The notes: generated by a model from the sequence alone, not told the origin. DNA of 64,000 nt from Acinetobacter equi (GCF_001307195.1 NZ_CP012808.1:2294001-2358000); one strand, 5' to 3'. Numbered from the stretch's first letter, positions 35,340 to 45,961 are shown. Numbers and translations: made by a program.

Positions 35340-36922
35340 GATTGAGACTCCTCATTTACCTTTTTAGCAGCTTCAAGTTTCTCGAAGTGGTATTTCCCAG
35401 TATGAAGAGAACTTGGTCCAAGGCGTGAGAATTTGATCATTAAATACAATTCAATGACAAGTAAAACGGTATAGAACAATGCTAATGCAGTGATAGAACC
35501 AATAACATCAGCTTCACTTAAACTAGAAGCAGAAAGATATGTTGGTAATACTTCACCAATAGTCCAAGGTTGACGACCTACTTCAGCAACATACCAACCT
35601 GTTTGAGCAGCAAGCCATGGAAGTGGCAAAGAGAATAGAGCAAACTTTAATAACCACGGTTTATTTTCTGCATTACGTTTAGCAACAGCATAAGCAGCTA
35701 AAACGAATAGAAGAAGCATTAAAAAGCCAGAGAACACCATGATACGGAATGCGTAGAATAATGTTGGAACATCAGGAATACTGTCTTTTGCAGCAGCCTT
35801 AATTTGCTCTTCATTTGCATCTACAACATTTGTTGTGTATTTCTTCAGAAGCAAGCCATAACCTAAATCTTTTTGAGACTCAGAAAATGCTGCTTTAAGT
35901 TCAGGAGACTGATCGCCTGCACGTAGTTTTTCTAAGTGATCATAAGCAATCATACCATTACGGATACGTTGTTCATGAAGTGTGATCAGATCTTTTACAC
36001 CTAAAATTGGGGTATCTGTTGATCGAGTAGCAATAATACCTAATACATAAGGAATTTTAATTGCATAATTGGTTGTCATGGTATCGCTATCAGGGAAACC
36101 AATGAGCGTAATAGATGCAGGAGGTGGTTGAGTATCCCACTCAGCTTCAATTGCAGCAAGTTTGGATTTTTGTACATCACCTACTTCATACCCAGATTCA
36201 TCACCCAAAAGAATTACAGAGCATGTAGAAGCTAGACCAAAAATAGCAGCAATTGCGAAAGAGCGGCGAGCAAATGGTAAATCACGTTTTTTCAATAAAT
36301 AGAAACTTGAAATAGCGAGAACAAAAATTGCACCTGTTACATAACCTGCCGAAACAGTATGTACAAATTTAACTTGAGCAACGGGGTTGAAAAGTAATTG
36401 ACCAAAGTCAACCAACTCCATACGCATAGTTTCATAGTTAAATACAGAACCGACAGGGTTATTCATCCAGCCATTTGCAATCAAGATCCATAGAGCTGAC
36501 ATATTCGAGCCAATAGCTACGAGCCATGTCACACATAAATGTTGAACTTTAGATAAGCGATCCCAACCAAAGAAGAATAAACCAATAAAAGTTGATTCTA
36601 AGAAAAAGGCCATCAGACCTTCAATGGCTAAAGGTGCTCCAAAAATATCACCTACATAATGTGAATAATATGCCCAGTTAGTACCAAACTGAAACTCCAT
36701 GGTTAAACCTGTAGTTACCCCTAGAGCAAAGTTAATACCAAATAGTTTTCCCCAGAATTTGGTCATGTCTTTATAAATTTCTTTACCAGAAATCACATAT
36801 GTGGTTTCCATAATGGCAAGTATAAAAGCAAGACCTAAAGTGAGTGGAACAAAAATAAAGTGATACATCGCAGTCATTGCAAACTGGAACCGCGATAAAT
36901 CGACCACGCTTTCAGAAATCAT
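35336..36922 (-). CDS. cydA: Cytochrome bd ubiquinol oxidase subunit I
   Basis: A 528-residue heme-bearing subunit. [22 protein letters not shown] contains the N-terminal heme b595/d ligand histidine. [16 protein letters not shown] carries the axial His of heme b558, followed by the Q-loop region, and [13 protein letters not shown] is the diagnostic signature. I start at the ATG at 36922 with GGAG eight bases upstream; the codon at 36925 is TTG. The stop of cydP overlaps this ATG (TGATG). Length is close to the E. coli CydA. Confidence 0.97.
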   Translation of the reverse strand: MISESVVDLSRFQFAMTAMYHFIFVPLTLGLAFILAIMETTYVISGKEIYKDMTKFWGKLFGINFALGVTTGLTMEFQFGTNWAYYSHYVGDIFGAPLAIEGLMAFFLESTFIGLFFFGWDRLSKVQHLCVTWLVAIGSNMSALWILIANGWMNNPVGSVFNYETMRMELVDFGQLLFNPVAQVKFVHTVSAGYVTGAIFVLAISSFYLLKKRDLPFARRSFAIAAIFGLASTCSVILLGDESGYEVGDVQKSKLAAIEAEWDTQPPPASITLIGFPDSDTMTTNYAIKIPYVLGIIATRSTDTPILGVKDLITLHEQRIRNGMIAYDHLEKLRAGDQSPELKAAFSESQKDLGYGLLLKKYTTNVVDANEEQIKAAAKDSIPDVPTLFYAFRIMVFSGFLMLLLFVLAAYAVAKRNAENKPWLLKFALFSLPLPWLAAQTGWYVAEVGRQPWTIGEVLPTYLSASSLSEADVIGSITALALFYTVLLVIELYLMIKFSRLGPSSLHTGKYHFEKLEAAKKVNEESQS

Positions 36923-37113
36923 CAACGTGTCTCCTTGTTTATGGAATTGTCACCAGCAATACGCTCGGCAACTTGATTATCAAAATTTTTAGGAATCGTT
37001 GGTTCGGTAAACCAAATATTTTTTATGACAAGTAAAATAATAACTTTGATAATTAAAATAGCTATTATTTCACGGGTAATTCGCTTGTTAAAATCCGTTC
37101 GTTTTGAGCTCAT
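36922..37113 (-). CDS. cydP: Cytochrome oxidase putative small subunit CydP
   Basis: A 63-residue protein with one transmembrane helix ([21 protein letters not shown]) flanked by charged ends. The N-terminus is [13 protein letters not shown] and the end [11 protein letters not shown]. This pattern is that of CydP, a small protein encoded before cydA in Acinetobacter-type genomes. It is the first gene of the operon and overlaps cydA by one base. Its biochemical role is not well established. Confidence 0.85.
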   Translation of the reverse strand: MSSKRTDFNKRITREIIAILIIKVIILLVIKNIWFTEPTIPKNFDNQVAERIAGDNSINKETR

Positions 37114-37804
37114 ACGCTTAAGCCATATTTTAAAAATATGATTTATATTATTGATAATTTAGAAAAAAAAAGAAATAGATGCTATGGTTTAAATGGTAAA
37201 ATAAATTTTAAATTATATATATCAGTGGGTTATGGTTAAAATTGATAATAAAGTAATCAAATTTCAAATGTTGACTAAAATGCTTGGTGGTGAATTTTTA
37301 TAATGTGTACTAAAATAATTTCCCTTTTTATATTTAAGTTGAAATTAACTATTAATAATAATTAAAAGAATATTAAATAATATTTAAGGTTCACATTTTT
37401 TTATATAGTATTATTTTGATATTGAGTCTCATTTAGTTTTTATTAATTCAATTTAATAAAAACTTAATAGGAGGTTTTTGTAAATAAAAATGACTAATTT
37501 GTAGCTAAATAAAAAATTTAAATTACGTAATATTACACAACAAAGTGGTGAGGAAAAATCTATAAAATGATAGTTTTATTTTCTTTAGATTTTCTTTAAA
37601 ATATTTTTTTTAAAAAATATGAATAAAAAATAAAAGATAAAAAATTAGGAGTATTAATTTTTTTTATAGATATAAAAATCATACAAAAATATATTTTTAA
37701 ATAAATTTAACATAAAGTATTGAATTGTAATGTTAATTTTATTTTTCTGTTTAAAATAAATATATTATATAAGAATCGTTCTTATTATATGTTTTTATTA
37801 ATTT
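37114..37804. other. AT-rich intergenic region upstream of the cyd operon
   Basis: About 690 bases, very AT-rich, with no plausible gene. It should contain the cydP promoter on the right of 37113 and the end of the yqiJ-like gene at the other side. A TTGAT-N9-ATCAA inverted repeat at 37242-37260 is the only symmetric element I noticed, and its spacing is wrong for an FNR/ANR box. Confidence 0.55.
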
Positions 37805-38410
37805 TTAATCTTGGAAAAGATGATTCGATTTTGAAATTCTTTTCGCAATATAATGTGATTTTTGCTGTTTGATTAAAATAATCTGTGAGTGTAGTTCTAG
37901 CTCACCAAATTCTGGCTCAACTTGTATATAATGCAACTGACCAAATTCATCTCTTACTCGAGCTTGGGCGGAAGAACCAGGGCGAGCATTACCACTAGAA
38001 ATTGTCGCTAAGCGACCAATAAGAACAAAATTTTTCCGCTTAACTTTAGGTTTAATAACTTGATCAAGGCAGTGAATCATAAAAACTGTAAAAAATACAG
38101 CAATGATAAGAACCGGAATGAAAATGTAATATGCAGGAACAAATGTATGAAATTTTGCAAAAATTATAAATTCAATGACATAACCAGCGACGCTAAAATT
38201 TAATAATAAAAAGATAATAATGAGTAGTTTTGAAAATTTGACATTAATCAGCGGAGAGCTTGTCAAATAATGTGGAAAAAATGATTTAAAAAAGGAGCTA
38301 GGTTTAATATTGAAATAGTAGCCAATGGTTTCCACTACGCTAAGCAAAATAAGAATGATTAAACTTACGTGAAAAGGAATTAAGTTCGAATCAAGAAGGA
38401 ATTGCTGCAT
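37805..38410 (-). CDS. YqiJ-like membrane protein with C-terminal OB-fold
   Basis: A 201-residue protein with about three to four transmembrane helices up to residue 120. A soluble C-terminal domain (IGRLATISSGNARPGSSAQ then ARVRDEFGQLHYIQVEPE) resembles the OB-fold of YqiJ/NfeD-like proteins. In enterobacteria YqiJ is encoded with the flotillin YqiK; no flotillin gene is adjacent here. It is upstream of no related gene, and the Rieske protein gene lies 24 bases before it on the same strand, so it may be the third gene of an operon with the kinase. Confidence 0.75.
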   Translation of the reverse strand: MQQFLLDSNLIPFHVSLIILILLSVVETIGYYFNIKPSSFFKSFFPHYLTSSPLINVKFSKLLIIIFLLLNFSVAGYVIEFIIFAKFHTFVPAYYIFIPVLIIAVFFTVFMIHCLDQVIKPKVKRKNFVLIGRLATISSGNARPGSSAQARVRDEFGQLHYIQVEPEFGELELHSQIILIKQQKSHYIAKRISKSNHLFQD

Positions 38411-38434
38411 AGGGGAAACCTTTGAATTTAAAAT

Positions 38435-38758
38435 TTAATCTATAAGGTAAATACCGCCATCAGAATGCACTTCTATATCCACTTTTTCAAGTGATTGCCC
38501 CTGACAAGGTCCAGAAAAACATTCGCCTGTTTCAACAAAGAATAAAGCACCATGAGTAGAACATTCGATATATTCTTGATCTCGATCTAAGAATTGATTT
38601 TCTAGAAATTCAAGTTCAACTTGTAAGTGTGGACATAAATTTTGGTATGCAAAAAAACGTCCATCACGTTGAGTGATGAAAATGGTATCTCCATCTGGTG
38701 TTTCAAATGAGCGTGCTTCACGCTCAGGAACATCAGTGGTATCACAAATCTTAAACAT
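38435..38758 (-). CDS. Rieske [2Fe-2S] ferredoxin-like protein
   Basis: A 107-residue Rieske domain. The cluster ligands are clear in LCPHLQ and ECSTHGALF (CxH-X21-CxxH), followed by the GPCQG proline-loop-like stretch. No signal or membrane anchor is present, so it is soluble and cytoplasmic, like ferredoxin components of dioxygenases or nitrite-reductase small subunits. Its start codon shares a base with the kinase stop codon (TAATG), so translation is coupled to the PfkB kinase. The redox partner is unknown. Confidence 0.88.
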   Translation of the reverse strand: MFKICDTTDVPEREARSFETPDGDTIFITQRDGRFFAYQNLCPHLQVELEFLENQFLDRDQEYIECSTHGALFFVETGECFSGPCQGQSLEKVDIEVHSDGGIYLID

Positions 38759-39762
38759 TAAATTGATTCCTGCTGATAGCGTTGAAATAATTCTACATAT
38801 TCAGGTATATCTAGACGAGCACCAAATTTAGAAACGACTTCACTTGAAATGAGAACAGCTAGTTCAGCGGCTTGTGTAAAACTCATTCCTGAGTTTAAGG
38901 CATATAAAAATGCACCTGCAAATGCATCTCCAGCACCATTTGTATCAACTGCATTTACTTGACGACCTGGAACAGTAAAAGTGTTATTTTTAGTTGCAAT
39001 TAAAGCACCTTTTTCACTCAATGTAATGACAATGTATTTACTTAGTAATTTCAACTTAGTTAAAGCATCATCTAAATGATCAGTTTCTGTATACATTAAT
39101 GCTTCTTGCTGATTACAAAATAATAGATCAACACCATCATCAATTAGCTCATTTAAGCCTTCACGTGCATATTGAACCATTGCAGGATCTGACAAAGTTA
39201 AAGCAATTTTAACTTGATTTTCTTTAGCAATTTCACGAGCTTGTTTTACAGCAATACGAGCTGTTTCACTTGTTGATAAATAACCTTCAATATATAACCA
39301 CTGAGCTGTTTTTAAAGGTTCAAAGTTAATTTCTTGATCACTTAATTCAGCAGTAATCCCCAAATAGGTATGCATTGTACGTTCAGAGTCATCGCTCACA
39401 AGAACCATACATGTACCTGTTACACCTTCACTAATAGATTGTTGAGAAGTTTCAATACCTGCATCATTTAGACCTTTAAGATAAATTTCTCCAAGATCAT
39501 CATTTCCTACACGACAGCCATAAAATGCAGATCCACCTAAAGCACTAAATGCAACTGTTGTATTTGCAGCTGAACCACCAGAGGTCTGACCTTTATAATT
39601 TTGAGTTTTGAGTAAGTTGTTGTATAAATTTGCTTGTGTTTCACCATCTGAAAGCTGCATAGTGCCTTTTTGCAGGTTTTGTTGAGTTAAGAAGTCATCT
39701 GAAACTTTGAATTCTTGGTCAATTAATGCATTACCAATTGCAAAAAGATCAACTGTAGCCAT
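38758..39762 (-). CDS. PfkB-family kinase, probable adenosine kinase
   Basis: A 334-residue ribokinase-fold enzyme. The N-terminal motif LFAIGNALIDQEF, GGSAANTTVAFSALGG (about 62-77), and the C-terminal PfkB signature VDTNGAGDAFAGAFLYAL with the catalytic aspartate are visible. The combination resembles bacterial adenosine kinase or a sugar kinase; I cannot choose with certainty. It is the first gene of a likely three-gene operon with the Rieske protein (one-base overlap) and YqiJ-like protein. Confidence 0.88.
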   Translation of the reverse strand: MATVDLFAIGNALIDQEFKVSDDFLTQQNLQKGTMQLSDGETQANLYNNLLKTQNYKGQTSGGSAANTTVAFSALGGSAFYGCRVGNDDLGEIYLKGLNDAGIETSQQSISEGVTGTCMVLVSDDSERTMHTYLGITAELSDQEINFEPLKTAQWLYIEGYLSTSETARIAVKQAREIAKENQVKIALTLSDPAMVQYAREGLNELIDDGVDLLFCNQQEALMYTETDHLDDALTKLKLLSKYIVITLSEKGALIATKNNTFTVPGRQVNAVDTNGAGDAFAGAFLYALNSGMSFTQAAELAVLISSEVVSKFGARLDIPEYVELFQRYQQESI

Positions 39763-39907
39763 GTTTTTTGAATCACATTAAAAATAAGATGTTAAGTTTA
39801 CACGAATGCTCAGCTTAGCAGTAGTTTCATGAATATAATTCAACATTTTTGAATCGCTTATTCAGAAATACTAAGGATAAATGGCGGATGTGGATTAGGA
39901 ACTGTCA

Positions 39908-40357
39908 ATGAATATAGAAATTAAAGAAGTAATCACATTACCTGAGTCAATTGTAGAGCTTGAAAATGAAGCAAATAAAGAAGGCTTTGTACTTGTTTCA
40001 CGGATGATAGAAGAATTTAAAAGTGGGAAGAATCGATTTGATCGCCCTGGGGAATTTTTACTTACCGCTCATGATGGAGATAAGTTAATTGCATGCGGTG
40101 GCTTAAACCAGCAGTGGAATGAAAATGATGTAGAGCCTAGAATTGGTCGTGTAAGACGCTTTTATGTATTGCCAGAATATAGTAAGCATGGTGTAGGTAA
40201 ACAGTTATTACAATATTTGGAAAAAAAGGCAATTCAGGACTTCTCAGCTTTATGTTTGCATACAGATACACATCCAGCGGCGAATTTTTATCAGAAAATG
40301 AATTATGTTTTTGTTGGGAATCATCCAAATTATAACTATTTCAAATATCTAATTTAA
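39908..40357 (+). CDS. GNAT-family N-acetyltransferase
   Basis: A 149-residue GNAT protein. The acetyl-CoA loop is in RFYVLPEYSKHGVGKQLLQYLE (R/Q-x-x-G-x-G/A), with the DFSALCLHTDTHPAANFYQKMNYVFVG ending usual for the fold. AGGAA lies six bases before the ATG. It is a single gene, divergent from the PfkB operon. The substrate is unknown. Confidence 0.88.
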   Translation: MNIEIKEVITLPESIVELENEANKEGFVLVSRMIEEFKSGKNRFDRPGEFLLTAHDGDKLIACGGLNQQWNENDVEPRIGRVRRFYVLPEYSKHGVGKQLLQYLEKKAIQDFSALCLHTDTHPAANFYQKMNYVFVGNHPNYNYFKYLI

Positions 40358-40473
40358 AATTTTCATTTATATAAATGAGGATTTTATTGATTTACTCGGG
40401 ATTAACACGTGAATTCTGATAAGAACTAAAGCTATAATGGCTTTAGTTTTTTATTTGTATATTTGGAGATAGC

Positions 40474-43413
40474 ATGACTGTAGATGTCACTGAAAGCATT
40501 ACTCAAACTGTTCATCCTGCGTTTCAGTTGGTACGTCAACACCATGTAGAAGCCTTAGATATTTTAGTCTCGGAATATCAACATAAAGTGACAGGCGCAG
40601 TACATTATCATTTGGCTACAAATCATGATGAAAATGTATTTTTAGTCGCTTTTCGTACACAACCGATGGATTCAAAAGGTGAAGCTCATATTTTAGAGCA
40701 TACTGCATTGTGTGGTTCTGAAAAATTTCCTGTACGTGATCCATTTTTCTTGATGATTCGTCGTTCATTAAATACTTTTATGAATGCGTTCACTTCAGCA
40801 GATTGGACAGCTTATCCATTTGCAACTCAAAACAAAAAAGATTTTCAAAACTTATTGTCTGTTTATTTAGATGCGGCATTTGCAGCAAATTTAAATCCAC
40901 TTGATTTTTATCAAGAAGGAATTCGAATTGAATTAGAAAATGGAGAGCCTGTATATAAAGGTGTGGTATTTAATGAAATGAAAGGTGCAATGAGTTCACC
41001 TTCAGATCAACTTTATCATCAGTTGGCGCGTCATTTATTCCCAGAAACAACCTATCATTATAATTCGGGTGGCGATCCTAAAGATATTCCTGACTTAACT
41101 TACGAAGAGTTAGTTAATTTCTATAAGTCGCATTATCATCCAAGTAATGCAGTATTTATGACTTTTGGTAATGAACCTGCATATGATTTACAAGAGCAAT
41201 TTGAAACGTTAGCTCTAAATAAATTCCAAAAAGGTGAAACACTTTATTCAAAACCAGAGCGTCGTTTAACTGCTCCTGTAGAAGTGACCGAAACCTATGC
41301 GGTAGATGCTGAAGATTTAAAAGATAAGACGTATCATATTATTTCTTGGCTATTGCCTGAAGCAAGCAATATTAAATTACGTTTAGGTTTGCGTTTGGTT
41401 GAAGGTATTTTACTAGAAGATTCAGCATCACCATTACGCCATTATTTAGAAACATGCGGTTATGCACAATCTACAGGTCCAATTATGGGCTTGGATGATT
41501 CTAATTTTGAAATGACATTCTATTGTGGCGTACAAGGTTCTAATCCTGAGCATGCCCAAGCATTTAAAGAAGGTGTATTTAACGTTCTAACAGATGTTGC
41601 ATCTCAGCCTGTAGATTCTGCAATGGTCGATGCAATTTTACATCAAATAGAATTACATCAACGTGAAATTAATGGTGATGGTACACCATATGGTTTAAGT
41701 TTGATTTTAAATGGCTTAAGCAGTGCAATTCATCATTCAGATCCTGTTCATGTGTGGGATGTTGATACTGCAATTGAACAAGTTAAAGAAGAATTAAAGG
41801 ATCCAATGTGGTTATCTAATTTAATAAAAACTTATTTATTAGATAATCCACATCGTGTGCAAATGACTTTAGTTCCTGATGCAACAAAATCTGCTAAAGA
41901 AGCTGAAGCTGAAAAAGCACGTTTAGCTGAAATTGGTAAAAATCTGACTGAAGAAGATAAAGCTGAAATTATTGCTCAAACAGAAGCATTAAAAGTTCGT
42001 CAAGATACACCAGATGACTTAGATTTATTGCCAAAAGTGGGTTTACAAGACGTACCACCAGCAATGCAAATTGTGCAAGGTCAATTACGTGAGATCATTT
42101 CTAATCGAATTGATACGCCATTAAATTTATATCATGCAGGTACTAATGGTATTTATTATCAACAAGTGTTGATTAAAATTCCAAATGAAATCGTACAATC
42201 ACCATATTTCAATTTACTTTCTATTTTGATGGGTGAAGTTGGTGCAGGTGAATATAACTACTTAGAACTTCAACAGTTGCAAACAGCTGTTAGTGGTGGT
42301 TTAGGTATGGGAGCATCTTTACGTTCAAAAGTTGATGATAAAAATCAAATTAGTGCTTGGTTAACATTAACAACCAAATCTTTAGTCAATAACTTTGAAG
42401 CAATTCGTTTATTAAAAATTGCTTTTGAGCAATTAAGATTTGATGAAAAAGATCGTATTGTTGAATTATTACAACAACGTAAAACACGTTGGGCTTCACG
42501 TATTTCTGGCTCTGGTCATAGCTATGCAATGCAAATTGCTGGACGTAATCATAGTGCATTAGCATTACGTGACTATCATAATACAGGTTTAGGTGCTTTA
42601 AACTGGTTAAGCGATTTAGTTACTCAAATTGAAAAAGATGATGCTGCATATGATGCGTTAATTAATGAGTTAAAAACGATTCATGCATTATTGTTGCAAG
42701 CACCAAAACAATTCTTATTAGTTTGTGAAGAACAGCAATCTGATCGTTTAGTTGAAGAAGTTCAAGAAGTTTGGGACAAACTTGCTATTCCTGAGGTGAC
42801 TCAAGAATTAACTAAGGTTGAAGTTGCTGATACAGATTTAGATGAAGCATGGCTAATTCAAGCCAATGTTCAATTCTGTTCATCTGCATATCAAGCTGTG
42901 GAAGTTTCTCATCCTGATGCTGCACCGTTAATGGTTTTAGCCGCATACTTAAGAAATGGTTTCTTACATAGTGCCATTCGTGAAAAAGGTGGAGCTTATG
43001 GTGGTGGTGCAAGTTACGATGGTAATGCATGTTCATTCCGCTTCTATAGTTACCGTGATCCACGATTAGCTGAAACATTTAATGATTTTGAAGCGAGTGT
43101 TGAATGGTTGTTTAATGTTGAACAACAACCACACCAACTTGAAGAAGCTATTTTAGGTCTGATTGCAAGTATGGATAAGCCAGGTTCTCCAGCAGGTGAA
43201 GCAATTACAGCATGTTATGCATATTTACATGCACGTACACCAGCTTTTAGAAACTTGTTGCGTGAACGTTTATTGGCTGTTAATTTAGGTGACTTGAAAC
43301 GTGTGGCAGATCAATATTTACGCACACAAGTGCCTGTAAAAGCAGTCGTTGCACCTATAGCTAAACGTGAAGAGTTATTGAATTTAGGCTTTGATATTAA
43401 GCAAGTCAAGTAA
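40474..43413 (+). CDS. M16C zinc metalloprotease (PreP/Cym1-like)
   Basis: A 979-residue insulinase-superfamily protease. The inverted zinc motif HILEH (HXXEH) is in AHILEHTALCGSEKFPVRDPF at about residue 70, and the third ligand is in VFNEMKGAMSSP. Four tandem halves are present, and the C-terminal REKGGAYGGGASYDG motif matches the R/Y pair of M16 enzymes. PreP-type proteins degrade free peptides in a closed chamber. TGGAGATAGC precedes the ATG. It is followed by pldA after 25 bases, so they may be cotranscribed. Confidence 0.92.
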   Translation: MTVDVTESITQTVHPAFQLVRQHHVEALDILVSEYQHKVTGAVHYHLATNHDENVFLVAFRTQPMDSKGEAHILEHTALCGSEKFPVRDPFFLMIRRSLNTFMNAFTSADWTAYPFATQNKKDFQNLLSVYLDAAFAANLNPLDFYQEGIRIELENGEPVYKGVVFNEMKGAMSSPSDQLYHQLARHLFPETTYHYNSGGDPKDIPDLTYEELVNFYKSHYHPSNAVFMTFGNEPAYDLQEQFETLALNKFQKGETLYSKPERRLTAPVEVTETYAVDAEDLKDKTYHIISWLLPEASNIKLRLGLRLVEGILLEDSASPLRHYLETCGYAQSTGPIMGLDDSNFEMTFYCGVQGSNPEHAQAFKEGVFNVLTDVASQPVDSAMVDAILHQIELHQREINGDGTPYGLSLILNGLSSAIHHSDPVHVWDVDTAIEQVKEELKDPMWLSNLIKTYLLDNPHRVQMTLVPDATKSAKEAEAEKARLAEIGKNLTEEDKAEIIAQTEALKVRQDTPDDLDLLPKVGLQDVPPAMQIVQGQLREIISNRIDTPLNLYHAGTNGIYYQQVLIKIPNEIVQSPYFNLLSILMGEVGAGEYNYLELQQLQTAVSGGLGMGASLRSKVDDKNQISAWLTLTTKSLVNNFEAIRLLKIAFEQLRFDEKDRIVELLQQRKTRWASRISGSGHSYAMQIAGRNHSALALRDYHNTGLGALNWLSDLVTQIEKDDAAYDALINELKTIHALLLQAPKQFLLVCEEQQSDRLVEEVQEVWDKLAIPEVTQELTKVEVADTDLDEAWLIQANVQFCSSAYQAVEVSHPDAAPLMVLAAYLRNGFLHSAIREKGGAYGGGASYDGNACSFRFYSYRDPRLAETFNDFEASVEWLFNVEQQPHQLEEAILGLIASMDKPGSPAGEAITACYAYLHARTPAFRNLLRERLLAVNLGDLKRVADQYLRTQVPVKAVVAPIAKREELLNLGFDIKQVK

Positions 43414-43438
43414 TTCAGTTTTCCTGGAAATAATTTTG

Positions 43439-44533
43439 ATGTTCAAATCTTATAAGCACACAATACCTTTGTTGTGTGCCACGGTTCTGTATTGTTCAAT
43501 TGCACAGGCACAAGAAAATGTCGCTGTGCAAAATGCTGAGGCTTGTGCTGAAGTTGTGTCAAATGCTGAACGTTTGGTGTGTTATGACAAAGTATTTAAA
43601 TCGAATAACACAGCTGTTGAAAGTTTAGAGGTTTTTGCTCAATCACAGTCAAATACTCAGCAAGAGCCTGCTATGCAAGTTAAATCGGACGTTATGGTGC
43701 CAAAACCATCAACAACCTCTTTACTTGATCAACGTTGGGAATTAACAGAAGAGACAAAAAAAGGAGTATGGCATATTAGTCCATATCAACCTGTTTATGT
43801 TTTACCTGTATTTTGGACAACGAAGAAAAATGAATTGCCTTCAAGTCCAAATCCTAGAAACACAGTTTCAATTGATGAGAAAAATGATTTAAATTCAATG
43901 GAATCTAAGTTTCAGATTTCTATGAAAACTAAAGCATTGGAAAATATTTTTGGCGATAATGGTGACTTGTGGTTGGGATATACACAGTCATCCCATTGGC
44001 AAGTTTATAATTCTGAGGATTCTAGACCATTCAGAGCAACTAATTATGAACCTGAAGCAAGTTTAATGTTTAGAACAAATTATAATATTCTAGGCTTAAA
44101 TGGTCGTTTGCTTGGGGTTGGTTTTAATCATCAGTCTAATGGTAGTGCAGATCCGTATTCTCGTAGTTGGAATCGTGTGATCTTCAATTTAGGATTTGAA
44201 CAAGATAATTTTGTTTTAATGGTTCGTCCATGGTTCAGAATTCCTGAAAAAAATAGAGATGATGATAATCCAGATATTATCGATTATATGGGACGTGGTG
44301 ATATCACTGCATTTTATAAATGGCGAGATCAAGAATTTTCATTAATGTTGCGTCATAATCTAAAAACGGGTAGTGATGCGCATGGTGCAGCACAATTCGA
44401 CTGGGCATTTCCAATTTCAGGCCGCCTAAGAGGTCATGTGCAAATTTTTGACGGTTATGGCGAGAGCCTTATAGATTATAACCATCGTGCAACTTACTTT
44501 GGTTTAGGCGTATCATTAATTAATTGGTATTAA
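43439..44533 (+). CDS. pldA: Outer-membrane phospholipase A (PldA)
   Basis: A 364-residue phospholipase A1. There is a signal peptide, with Ala-Gln-Ala near residue 23. The active-site region GFNHQSNGSADPYSRSWNRVIFNLGF matches the His-Ser pair of OMPLA (HQSNG...SRSWNR). Strands of a 12-stranded barrel follow, up to YFGLGVSLINWY. I start at the ATG at 43439, which gives a proper signal peptide and GGAAA nine bases upstream; the in-frame ATG at 43391 would overlap the protease gene. It keeps the outer leaflet free of phospholipid in known cases. Confidence 0.9.
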   Translation: MFKSYKHTIPLLCATVLYCSIAQAQENVAVQNAEACAEVVSNAERLVCYDKVFKSNNTAVESLEVFAQSQSNTQQEPAMQVKSDVMVPKPSTTSLLDQRWELTEETKKGVWHISPYQPVYVLPVFWTTKKNELPSSPNPRNTVSIDEKNDLNSMESKFQISMKTKALENIFGDNGDLWLGYTQSSHWQVYNSEDSRPFRATNYEPEASLMFRTNYNILGLNGRLLGVGFNHQSNGSADPYSRSWNRVIFNLGFEQDNFVLMVRPWFRIPEKNRDDDNPDIIDYMGRGDITAFYKWRDQEFSLMLRHNLKTGSDAHGAAQFDWAFPISGRLRGHVQIFDGYGESLIDYNHRATYFGLGVSLINWY

Positions 44534-44557
44534 TGCCTATTGATGTTGATTTCAAAT

Positions 44558-44585
44558 AAAAAGCCATTCAAATGAATGGCTTTTT
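44558..44585. terminator. Terminator between pldA and ktrB
   Basis: AAAAAGCCATTCA (44558-44570) pairs with TGAATGGCTTTTT (44573-44585). It serves both convergent genes. Confidence 0.9.
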
Positions 44586-44598
44586 ATTTATTAAGCAC

Positions 44599-45951
44599 TT
44601 AACCCACTTGAATTTCTGTTTGTGGATGTTGGATACGAGATTTTTTAGGTGTTGCAATTAAATAAGCCAATGTGAGGGGACCTAATCGACCTGCAAACAT
44701 GAGTAGCATTAGTATACATAAACTTGAGTCACTTAAACTTTCGGTAATTCCTCGTGATAGACCAACCGTACATGCTGCTGAAACAACTTCAAAAAGTAGA
44801 TCTAAGAAACTTTGCTTTGGTTCTAAAATAAGTAAACTTAATAGACCTAAGAAAATCAGACTGACCGTAATAAAAATCACAGCTAGGGCTTTAAAGGTTG
44901 TGTGGCGTGGGACTGCATGATTAAAGATTCTTAATTCAGGGCTACGTCGTAAAAAGGTAATCACACTTAATACAACAATAATAAATGTTCCGACTTTAAT
45001 ACCACCTGCAGTACTTAAAGATCCGCCACCAATAAACATAAGTAGCATAGTCACTAAAGAGGAAGCTTCTGTCATATCAGATAAATTAAGGCTATTAAAC
45101 CCAGATGAGCGAGGAACAGTTGCTTGGAACCAAGCATTGAGTGCTTGATCACCTATTGACATTGGTGCAAGTGTATATGGGTTAGATGCTTCAAGTGCCC
45201 AAATAATGATAAATGAGATTAAATTAATCCCTGCAATCGTTGTTAAAATCAATTTACTGTTTGGTGTTAAAGTCGACCATCGTTTTGCTCGTTTAATATC
45301 CATAAGGATAATAAAACCAATCCCTCCAATGATATAAAGCATACTAATAGTGAAGGTAATAAAATACTGACCTGAAAAGCTCATCAAACTATTAGGAAAT
45401 AGTGAAAATCCACCATTATTAAAAGCTGAAACACTATAAAAAGCAGCATAAAAGAAAGCTTGAAGAAAGTTATAATCTTCCATCCATGCGATTGTTAAAA
45501 TTGTTGTTCCAATTGCTTCAAAAAATAAAGAATAAAGTAATACACCTTTAATGGTAAAAGATACACGATTTAAGCTTGTTTGACCAATGACTTCTTGTGC
45601 CATTACTTGCTGTTTTAGTCCCATTTTATTAGACAAACTCAGTGCGGCTAAAATGGCAAATGTCATGAAGCCTAAACCACCACATTGCAATAAAAGCATA
45701 ATGATGACTTTACCAAAAACAGTATATGTTTCACCAACATGGACAACCGATAGTCCTGTGATTGTCACTGCTGAAGTGGAAGTGAAAAGAGCATGCATCC
45801 AGCTTAAATCACCGCGATGAGCAAAAGGAAGTTTAAGTAATAGGGTGCCAATAACAATAAAGCATAAAAAACCAAGTGCTAATAAGCTAGGTGGGCTTAA
45901 ATTAACAATCCGAGATTCATTATTCTGATAAAAATTATGCTTAGCTTTCAT
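44599..45951 (-). CDS. ktrB: Potassium uptake membrane subunit KtrB/TrkH
   Basis: A 450-residue K+ channel-like subunit. The four P-loops with filter glycines are VTITGLSVVHVG, SAFNNGGFSLF, RSSGFNSLNL and CTVGLSRGI, at roughly 80, 180, 285 and 395. The paired helices around them fit the SKT family. It lies 10 bases after ktrA, so the two form the K+ importer operon. KtrB rather than TrkH is preferred from the size and the small NAD-binding partner. Confidence 0.92.
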   Translation of the reverse strand: MKAKHNFYQNNESRIVNLSPPSLLALGFLCFIVIGTLLLKLPFAHRGDLSWMHALFTSTSAVTITGLSVVHVGETYTVFGKVIIMLLLQCGGLGFMTFAILAALSLSNKMGLKQQVMAQEVIGQTSLNRVSFTIKGVLLYSLFFEAIGTTILTIAWMEDYNFLQAFFYAAFYSVSAFNNGGFSLFPNSLMSFSGQYFITFTISMLYIIGGIGFIILMDIKRAKRWSTLTPNSKLILTTIAGINLISFIIIWALEASNPYTLAPMSIGDQALNAWFQATVPRSSGFNSLNLSDMTEASSLVTMLLMFIGGGSLSTAGGIKVGTFIIVVLSVITFLRRSPELRIFNHAVPRHTTFKALAVIFITVSLIFLGLLSLLILEPKQSFLDLLFEVVSAACTVGLSRGITESLSDSSLCILMLLMFAGRLGPLTLAYLIATPKKSRIQHPQTEIQVG

Positions 45952-45961
45952 TTATATTACC

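Noticed and set aside
37242..37260. TTGAT-N9-ATCAA inverted repeat upstream of the cyd operon
   Set aside because: FNR/ANR boxes need a 4-base spacer; here it is 9, so it is not called an oxygen-regulator site.
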